NCBI GenBank assembly: GCA_030035585.1
Contig: CM057462.1
Location: 91,843,234-91,907,233 of the forward strand
Direction of reading: 5' to 3'
Length of the DNA stretch: 64,000 nt
DNA from: Dugong dugon
Taxonomy: Eukaryota > Chordata > Mammalia > Sirenia > Dugongidae
Shown here: one piece after another, positions 57,784-64,000 of the stretch
Numbering within the stretch: position 1 is the first letter of the stretch
Layout: the number at the start of each line of letters is the position of its first letter
Position numbers and translations under genes: made by a program
Notes under the pieces: generated by a model
The model's database searches: none
Told to the model about the DNA's origin: nothing
The model's input: only the letters and a program-made list of their open reading frames with translations

Positions 57784-58528
57784 TGAGCTGTGCAATATGA
57801 CAGCCACTAGCCACATGTAGCTATGGAGTACTTAGATGTGGCTAGTTCAAATTGAGATGTGCTGTAAGTATAAAAAGAGGAGCCCTGGTAGCACAGTAGT
57901 TAAGGTCTGCAGTTCGAACCCACCAGCCGTTCTGCAGGAAGAAGATGTGACAGTCTGCTTCCATAAAGATAACAGCCTTGAAACTCTATGGGGCAGTTCT
58001 CCTCTGTCCTAAAGGGTCACTATGAGTCAGAATCAATTCGATGGCAATGGGTTTTATACATATAAAATAAGGAGCCCTGGTGGTGCAATCGTTAAAGTGC
58101 TTGTGTGCTAACCAAAAGGTGGGCAGTTCAAATTCACCAGTGGCTCCACAGAAGAAAGACCTGGTAATCAATCTGCTCCTGTAAAGATTATAGCCTAGAA
58201 AACCCTATGGGGCAGTTTTACTCTGCCCTATAGGGTCTCTGAGAGTTGGAATCAGCTCAAAGGCACAGAACAACAACGTAAAGTATAAAATACACACTCG
58301 ATTTCAAAGACTTATTAAGAAAAAATGACCGTAAAATCTCATTAATAATTTTATATTGATTACATGCTGAAGTCACAGTATTTTGAAATATACTGGTTTA
58401 AATAAGATGTATTACCGAAATAAATTTTATCTGTTTCTGTGTATTCAATGTGTGGCTATTAGACACTTAAAGTACATAACTTTGCTCACATTTGTGGCTC
58501 ACAAACATATTTCTATTGAACAGCACTA
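57784..58528. mobile_element. hAT-type MITE split by two AfroSINEs
   Basis: Left end 'gagctgtgcaatatgacagc' and right end 'ttctattgaacagcactac' form diverged terminal inverted repeats of the CAGCGCTGTCCAATAGAA kind. 'gccactagccacatgtagct' and 'gtgtggctattagacactta' are mirrored near the ends. Two SINEs (57,876-58,280) interrupt it. No transposase. Confidence 0.75.
57866..58290 (+). repeat. Two AfroSINEs in tandem, same orientation
   Basis: First copy 57,876-58,063 ('ggagccctggtagcacagta', 'gaagatgtgacagtctgctt', tail 'atcaattcgatggcaatggg'). Second copy 58,068-58,275 ('ggagccctggtggtgcaatc', 'ggtgggcagttcaaattcac', tail 'ggaatcagctcaaaggcaca'). The decamer AAGTATAAAA stands at 57,866-57,875 and 58,281-58,290, outside the pair. 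Confidence 0.92.
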
Positions 58529-58544
58529 CTCTAGGCTTTTATCT

Positions 58545-58840
58545 CCCACTAATTATAACTTTCAACTCAGGAATCCTGCTGGCATTTCAAATTCAGTATG
58601 TGCAAAACTGAACTCATCATCTTCCCCTTTCAATCCGTTCTCCATACTGATGATAGAGTGATATTGCTAAAACCCATATCCAATCACACCACTTCCTGCT
58701 CAAAATTCTACAATAGTCATTTTCAGGGTAACAAAAATAATCTATGGCTCTCAACCTCTACCTTCAAGGGCTTACGATGTCTGTCTCTCATTCTTCACAA
58801 CTAAACTAAAACTTCTAGAAGGCTGGGACCATGTGTCTCA
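58545..58840 (+). repeat. L2 LINE fragment
   Basis: 'ttcaaattcagtatgtgcaa', 'aactgaactcatcatcttcc' and 'cacaccacttcctgctcaaa' are typical L2 sequence. The open frames at 58,383-58,804 are chance. Confidence 0.75.
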
Positions 58841-58944
58841 ATCAGAAAACAGGAAAACGCATTGCAAAGACACAATCCATTAAAAAACAAGCAAACAAAA
58901 AGAAAACTTAGCGATACTTAACTATATAACAAAGCCTGTTCTAA

Positions 58945-59110
58945 ATGTTTTGGGTATATTTAATCCTTACAACAACCCTACAAAGATGGTACTGTTATCC
59001 TCATTTTACAGATGAGGAAATAAGGCACAGAAGTCTAAAGAACTTACTCAAAGTCACACAACTAGTAAATGATGGAGTTCGTAATGTGTCCTGGGAATGG
59101 AATATAGTCC
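58945..59110 (-). repeat. MIR SINE
   Basis: 'atttaatccttacaacaacc', 'tcattttacagatgaggaaa' and 'actcaaagtcacacaactag': backward MIR, well preserved. Confidence 0.8.
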
Positions 59111-59148
59111 CATGGGGCTGGAGCATGGAGGGCAAATCAGACTAGAAT

Positions 59149-60538
59149 TAGCCAGATCATGTTGTTGTTTGTTGTTAGGTGCCACAGAGTAGGTTCCAAC
59201 TCATAGCAACCCTATGTACTACCCAAAGTTTCAAGAAAAGCCAGAAATCCAAATTTTTTTTTTTTTTTTTTTGGATGGTAAAAATCTCATGCTTTGCAAA
59301 TGTTGGCAACAAATCCAGATGGGATCAATAGGCCAATATCTTCTTTTTTTTAACTCTGTTGTTGTTAGATGCCGTTGAGTCGGTTCCGACCCATGGTGAC
59401 TCCATGCACAACAGAACGAAACATTGCCCGGTCCTGCACCACCCTCACAACCATTGTTATGCTTGAGCCCACTGTTGCAGCCACTGTGTCAATCTATCTC
59501 ATTGAGGATCTTCCTCTTTTTTGCTGGAGCTCTACTTTGCCAAGAATGATGTCCTTTTCCAGGGACTGATCCCTCCTGACAACATGTCCAAAGTGTGTAA
59601 GATGTAGTCTCGCCATCCTTGCTTCTAAGGAGCATTCTGGTTGTACTTCTTCCAAGATAGATTTGTTCCTTCTTTTGTCAGTCCGTGGTATATTCAATAT
59701 TCTTCACCAACACCACAATTCAAAGATGTCAATTCTTCTTCGGTCTTCTTTATTCATTGTCCAGCTTTTGTATGCATATGATACAACTGAAAATATCATG
59801 GTTTGGGTCAGGCACACCTTTGTCTTCAAGGTGACATCTTTGCTTTTCAACACTTTAAAGAGGTCTTTTGCAGCAGATTCACCCAATGCAATGCATCTTT
59901 TGATTTCTTGACTGCTGCTTCCATGGATGTTGATTGTGGATCCAAGTAAAATGAAATCCTTGACAACTTCAAACTTTTCTATCTTTATCATGATGTTGCT
60001 TATTAGTCCAGTTATGAGGATTTTTGTTTTCTTTATTTTCAGGTGGAATCCACACTGAAGGCTGTGGTCTTTGATCTTCATCAGTAAGTGCTTCAAGTCC
60101 TCTTCACTTTCAGGAAAGAAGGCTGTGTCATCTGCATAATGCAGGTTGTTCAGTCTTCCTCCAATCCTGATGCCCTGTTCTTCTTCATTTAGTCCAGCTT
60201 CTCGGATTAGTTGCTCAGCATATAGATTAAATAAGTATGAAGAAAGGACACAACCCTGACGCACACCTTTCCTGACTTTAAGCCCCGCAGCATCCCCTTG
60301 TTCTGTTCGAATGACTGCCTCTTGATCTATGTACAGGTTCCTCATGAGCAAAATTAAGTGCTCCGGAATTCCCATTCTTCACAAAGTTATCCATAATTTG
60401 TTATGAGCCACACAGTTGAATGCCTCTGCATAGTCAATAAAACACAGGTAAACATCTTTCTGGTATTCTCTGCTTTCAGCCAGGATCCATCTAACATCAG
60501 CAATGATATCCCTGGTTCCATGTCCTCTAGCCAGATCA
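59149..60538 (-). mobile_element. RTE insertion with extra 3' segment
   Basis: The target TAGCCAGATCA stands unchanged at 59,149-59,159 and 60,528-60,538. Between them, read on the minus strand, lie a 5'-truncated RTE (60,527-59,358) with its normal 3' end GTCGGAACCGACTCAACGGC, then ~133 bases that are not RTE (59,357-59,225, including an A-rich run), and then a second RTE 3' end (59,224-59,160, ending CACCTAACAACAAAC). This arrangement suggests read-through of the source RTE into flanking DNA ending in another RTE/SINE-like tail. Confidence 0.75.
59360..60527 (-). pseudogene. RTE reverse transcriptase remnant, longest open part
   Basis: The C-terminal half of the RTE protein. The frame 59,704-60,375 (223 codons) is the best RTE frame in the window. 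It runs from MGIPEHLILLMRNLYIDQE through KGVRQGCVLSSYLFNLYAEQ and LHYADDTAFF (catalytic YADD at 60,127-60,138) to KILITGLISNIMIKIEKFEV and KSWTMNKEDRRRIDIFELW. It continues after a shift in 59,494-59,697 (LEEVQPECSLEARMARLHLT, then RRDQSLEKDIILGKVE). Upstream, the region of the first RT Asp (CFIDYAEAFNCVAHNK reading) is present but cut off from the main frame by a stop. The endonuclease is absent. Non-functional but fairly young. Confidence 0.93.
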
Positions 60539-60739
60539 CGGTACACCTGAAATATCTTGCTAGTAAGTTTTCATTTCATTCTATAAACCATGAGGAGGAC
60601 TCAAAAGTTTTTGAGCAGACAAGTGACTGGCATGCTCTGACTGATATTTAAGGAGATAACTCGAGTAGTCATGGGGTTGGCTGAGCAGCAGGGGACTACA
60701 GAGTGTTCATCTGCATTCTCTCTCTCAGTGATACCGCCA

Positions 60740-61390
60740 TTTCCCCTTGACACTCAAATCTGATATTTTGGAATTACTTTGAACTCCTTCTCCCTTACTA
60801 ATCACACACTTAATCCTATCAATTTTGCCTCCTGAATTTTTCTCTAGTCCATTTCTTCTCCAGTCCCAGTGCCAATAATTTAATTCACCCCCTTACCAGC
60901 TCCTACTGAGATAACTGAAAAGCATCCTAACTGCCTCCAGTATCCTTCACCCTCCAAAGGATCATTCCAAAATTTGATTCTGATCATGCTAATCATAAAG
61001 TTAAAGCCCTTCAGTGGCTCCTTGTCAATTATAGGCTCTTTAGCCCAATATTCAGGAATCTTCATGACTTCACCCTTGTCTACCTCTCCAGTGTCAACTC
61101 CAACCACTCCCTCATCTCCTGTTTCAGTCACACTAAACTACACACTACTCCTCCTGTCTTGGATTCCTGTCTTTGCTCATGTTGTTTTCTATGCCTAGAA
61201 CTCTGTCCCTCCCTCCATCTCACCGCTACTCATCCTTCAAAACAGCTCAAGCATTACGTCCTTTTGGAAACCTTCCTATACATGCCTTTCCCAGACAGTT
61301 AGGTGTCCCTACTCCGTACGCCTGTAACATTCTATGATAATGTACTTCTAACCTATAACGGTTTTAATTATGGACTTTTAAAAAATAAGC
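60740..61390 (+). repeat. L2 LINE, 3' part
   Basis: 'gctaatcataaagttaaagc', 'ccttcagtggctccttgtca', 'ctacctctccagtgtcaact', 'ctcatccttcaaaacagctc' and 'accttcctatacatgccttt' follow the L2 order over ~600 bases. The frames over it (60,880-61,198) are degraded L2, not host genes. Confidence 0.75.
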
Positions 61391-61457
61391 TACCCACCAG
61401 AGTGGGGCTGTGTCTTACTGAATCAGTCAGTCAACAAATGTTTATTTAGCCCTTACT

Positions 61458-61672
61458 AGTCCATGCTGGTAGAAATGGTTAACATACTCAGCTGTTAACT
61501 GAAAGGCTAGAAGTTCAAATCCACTCAGAGGCATCTCCGAAGAAAAGCCAGGCAATCTACATCCAAAATATCAGCCACTAAAAACCCCATGGAGCACAGT
61601 TATACTCTGACACACATGGAGTTGCCATGAGTCAGGGTCACCAAGAGTTAGGGTTGACTTGATGGCAATCTG
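61458..61672 (+). repeat. AfroSINE, long subtype, with a short internal duplication
   Basis: 'ggtagaaatggttaacatac', 'ctagaagttcaaatccactc', 'ggcatctccgaagaaaagcc'. The tail reads 'gccatgagtcagggtcacc' followed by a second 'aagagttagggttgacttg', so the terminal segment is partly doubled. Confidence 0.88.
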
Positions 61673-61789
61673 GTAACATGTAGCACTGTCCTGGAGGCTA
61701 GGGATACAACAGTGAACAAAATGGATCAACATTCCAACCCTTGTGGAGTTAACATTCTAAAGGTGAAACCACCTTACTCACTCTTGTAT

Positions 61790-62430
61790 TTAAGTGCCTG
61801 GTCCCTGATGAATTAATATGATAAGGTTAGAAAAGTAACCAGGTCTACAGATCAGACTTTTCAATATTCAGTGCTCTCTCCCTTGGGATCTTTTCCTTTT
61901 ACCTACGTTCTCTTTTAAATTTACCCCATTCCATCTAATCTGAAAGCGGTCAGACAGGACCTAGACAAAATTCCAAAGCTCATTTTCTACACCCTCCCTT
62001 CTTCCAACCTTCTTCTGTTTCCTCATTACACTATTTCTCATGAGATCAAGTATCCGCTGGCTGTCCAGAAGAACCCTTAAGCACCATACACAGTACTTCT
62101 GTTTCCCAAAGTATCCCAGGTTCTAATCTACTTCTCCCTAATCTTCCCTAAACACCCTCCACCCACAGAATGAGTGCTAGCTGGTCAGTATTATCTTTTG
62201 TATTGGAAGCCTTAACACTTTCCCATTCCAAACCAAGTGAGAAGGCGCTCAGTGCTGTTTGCCTCTGCCACAGTACTTATTACCCTGCACTGGGAACAAT
62301 GATTCTTGCCTAGCACTTCCTTGAGGGACCCTGGGTTTAATTCTTTTCCTCCCCAGCACTTTTCAGAGTTCAGAACTGTTCAGTAATGTATTAATAAAGG
62401 AATGAATGAGTAAATGATGATTTGGTTATA
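61790..62430. other. Unassigned, no gene seen
   Basis: No gene or clear repeat. 'atgtattaataaaggaatga' at the end may be an L2 remnant. Confidence 0.4.
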
Positions 62431-62469
62431 CATATACATATATTAAAAGTACATATATATGTATATACA

Positions 62470-62632
62470 TAAACCAAACCCATTACTGGGGAGTCGTTTC
62501 GGACTCATAGCGACCCTATAGGACAGAATAGAACTGCTCCACAGGGTTTCCAAGGAGCAGCCAGTAGATTCAAATTGCCGGCCTTCGGGTTAACAGCCAA
62601 GCTCTTAACAACTCTGCCACCAGAGCTCCATA
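62470..62632 (-). repeat. AfroSINE, short subtype, in a TATACA microsatellite
   Basis: Reversed short-subtype SINE: 'ggggagtcgtttcggactca', 'tagcgaccctataggacaga', 'gtttccaaggagcagccagt', 'tctgccaccagagctccata'. ATATACATA-type repeats flank both sides, so the exact target duplication cannot be fixed. Confidence 0.92.
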
Positions 62633-62639
62633 TACATAT

Positions 62640-63130
62640 ATGTATGTATTTACCGTATCTATCCATTTTAGTGTGACTTCGATCCAAGAAGTTTCTGCAT
62701 TGTAGGAAGAGCTACAAAAAGAGGTAGCCAGAAATGCCTGCTTTGGACCAAAGGATAAGAAAGCCATTTCCTAAAAAATGTTAGAAGGGGAAGAATTTAA
62801 ACTTCAAATTTGTCTTTCGGTATTGTTTATCACAAATCAAGTCACATTTGTGTGTATATCTTTGTTTGTGGAATCATTTGACCTTCTGGGTGAATAAAGT
62901 GTGTGTCACAATTGTAGTTCTGTATGTTATTCAAATGGGTCCTTTCCTCAGCTATCTGGGATGTGACTGAGTCAGTAGCATGGTCTTCATGAGATTTTGC
63001 CAAGGGAAGACTGGGCTGGAATTGAGGAGCCAACTACTATTCAAATTTAAATATCCTGTTGTTCGTGTTGAAGAGGAGGGCGGGAATCCTACAGGATTCC
63101 TACAGGAATACTGACAGGTCTTCCAGGTCA
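62640..63130. other. Unassigned, no gene seen
   Basis: No recognised gene or repeat. Composition shifts from AT-rich to more balanced towards 63,100. Confidence 0.4.
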
Positions 63131-63469
63131 CCTAAATGCTCTGGGTCATGCATAAGAAGGAAATGAACCGAATACTCCCGGCAGAGAAACCTTCTCAACG
63201 TCCTCCCATCTCCCCTCCCACACACATGACGGAATCCCCACGCAGTGTGTCTTCAGGCGCGGTAGCAGTTGCTTCTAGATCCAGACCTCCCTCTCCTCTT
63301 CTCGCCAAGCTCCAGAGATGTCAAAGATTCTTAAGCAGGGGTTTTCCAACATGCCCCTGGAAGCAAGGCGGACCCAAGCTGCGATGTGAAGAATTCGATG
63401 TCCGAGCGACCTCCTCCTCCGAGTGGATCGAGTTAAATATAACCCCATGAACGGAATGCCGCTAAAAAT

Positions 63470-64000
63470 AAGGCAACAGCTGGCCGGTCCACAGCACTAT
63501 CCCAGGAAGGGCGGGGGCCTGAGTGGTCCGAGCCGAAAGGCTGCGCCAGGCCCAGGGCAAGGAGACCACAGCGTCCGCGGCCTGGGCCTGGAAAGCGCGC
63601 GAGGTAGGCCCGAGCTGTCCAGGGCCTGGGAGGCCTCGGCCCGCATGGGTTCCGGGGGCTGGACTCGGGGTCGCTCAGGCTTGAGAGGAGCCTCTACAAA
63701 GGAAGCAGAAACCCGGGGCGAACTTGCCTGGACGTGCCAGCGCCGGCAGAAAGATTCCTCACGGCCCCTCCGCCAGAGGGAGCTGAGAGCGAGAGGAGAA
63801 GCGGGACCCGAAGAGACGCGGACGTCGCCCGAGAACGAAGTGCCGCGGGGACCATTGGCCGGCCGCCTCGCGTGCGCTCACATGAGGCTCGCGAGGCGGG
63901 CGGCGCCGGGCCTTTGCCCTCCCCGACTTCCCAGAAGCCCCTTCCCGCGCGCGCCCCGAGCGGCCCAGGCACGGCCGCCTGCGTGCCCCAGGGCTCTGGC
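63470..64000. promoter_or_regulatory. CpG island, probable promoter/first-exon region, runs off the window
   Basis: Base composition changes sharply to GC-rich with many CpGs (GCGCGAGG, CGGCGCCGGG, CCCGCGCGCGCCCCG). Visible sites: a GC box GGGCGGGGG (63,509-63,517), an inverted CCAAT box ATTGG (63,854-63,858) in CCATTGGCCGG, a CRE-like GGACGTCG near 63,821, and an ETS-like ACTTCC near 63,927. No TATA box is evident, as is usual for CpG-island promoters. The direction of transcription and the gene are not known. The open frames at 63,136-63,450 (+) and 63,694-63,972 (-) are not recognised and are probably compositional. Confidence 0.8.

Noticed and set aside
63136..63450. 104-codon plus-strand frame at the edge of the CpG island
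   Set aside because: No recognisable domain, low complexity (Pro/Ser/Arg), and expected by chance where GC content rises and stops become rare. It was not called a gene.
63694..63972. 92-codon minus-strand frame in the CpG island
   Set aside because: Gly/Ala/Arg-rich reading typical of GC-rich non-coding DNA.

Overview
This is 64 kb of vertebrate nuclear DNA: AT-rich, without operons, and dominated by interspersed repeats. The repeat set points to an afrotherian mammal, most likely an elephant or close relative. It carries many copies of a tRNA-derived SINE of the AfroSINE type (start GGAGCCCTGGTGG, tail GAGTCGGAA..CGACTCGACGGCA), several RTE-clade LINEs of the elephant RTE1 type whose last bases match that SINE tail, L1 elements, and older mammalian MIR, L2, hAT and MaLR LTR remnants. 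The species is inferred from repeat families, not proven.

I recognise no complete host protein-coding gene and no complete tRNA, rRNA or other RNA gene. All longer open frames belong to retrotransposon proteins: L1 ORF2 at 14.8-19.1 kb and 55.8-56.5 kb, and RTE endonuclease/reverse transcriptase at 11.2-11.8, 31.1-33.6, 46.2-47.0 and 59.4-60.5 kb. All are interrupted by stops or frameshifts.

Layout. 0-14 kb: MIR, L2, MaLR and hAT remnants with scattered SINE and RTE fragments, plus an RTE inside a MIR at 11.2 kb. 14.7-20.1 kb: a MIR split by two successive L1s. 20.1-29 kb: mostly low-repeat DNA with one short CpG-richer segment near 23.5 kb. 29-39.3 kb: a stack of ancient L1 pieces broken by a 5'-inverted RTE and by a SINE that itself carries an L1. 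39.8-43 kb: a SINE cluster and L1 3' ends. 43-55 kb: mostly unassigned DNA with a few repeats. 55-62.6 kb: L1 pair, SINE pair in a hAT element, an RTE with an extra 3' segment, L2. 63.4-64 kb: a strongly GC/CpG-rich segment with CCAAT and GC boxes that runs off the end and is probably the promoter/first-exon CpG island of a gene lying mostly outside the window.

I found no convincing previously undescribed biological system. The most informative structures are retrotransposition by-products: an apparent twin-primed (5'-inverted) RTE at 30.7-33.66 kb, an RTE at 59.15-60.54 kb whose target-site duplication encloses an extra 3' segment ending in a second RTE tail, nested insertions, and the shared LINE/SINE tail. 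Repeat family names and boundaries come from memory of consensus sequences and are approximate.
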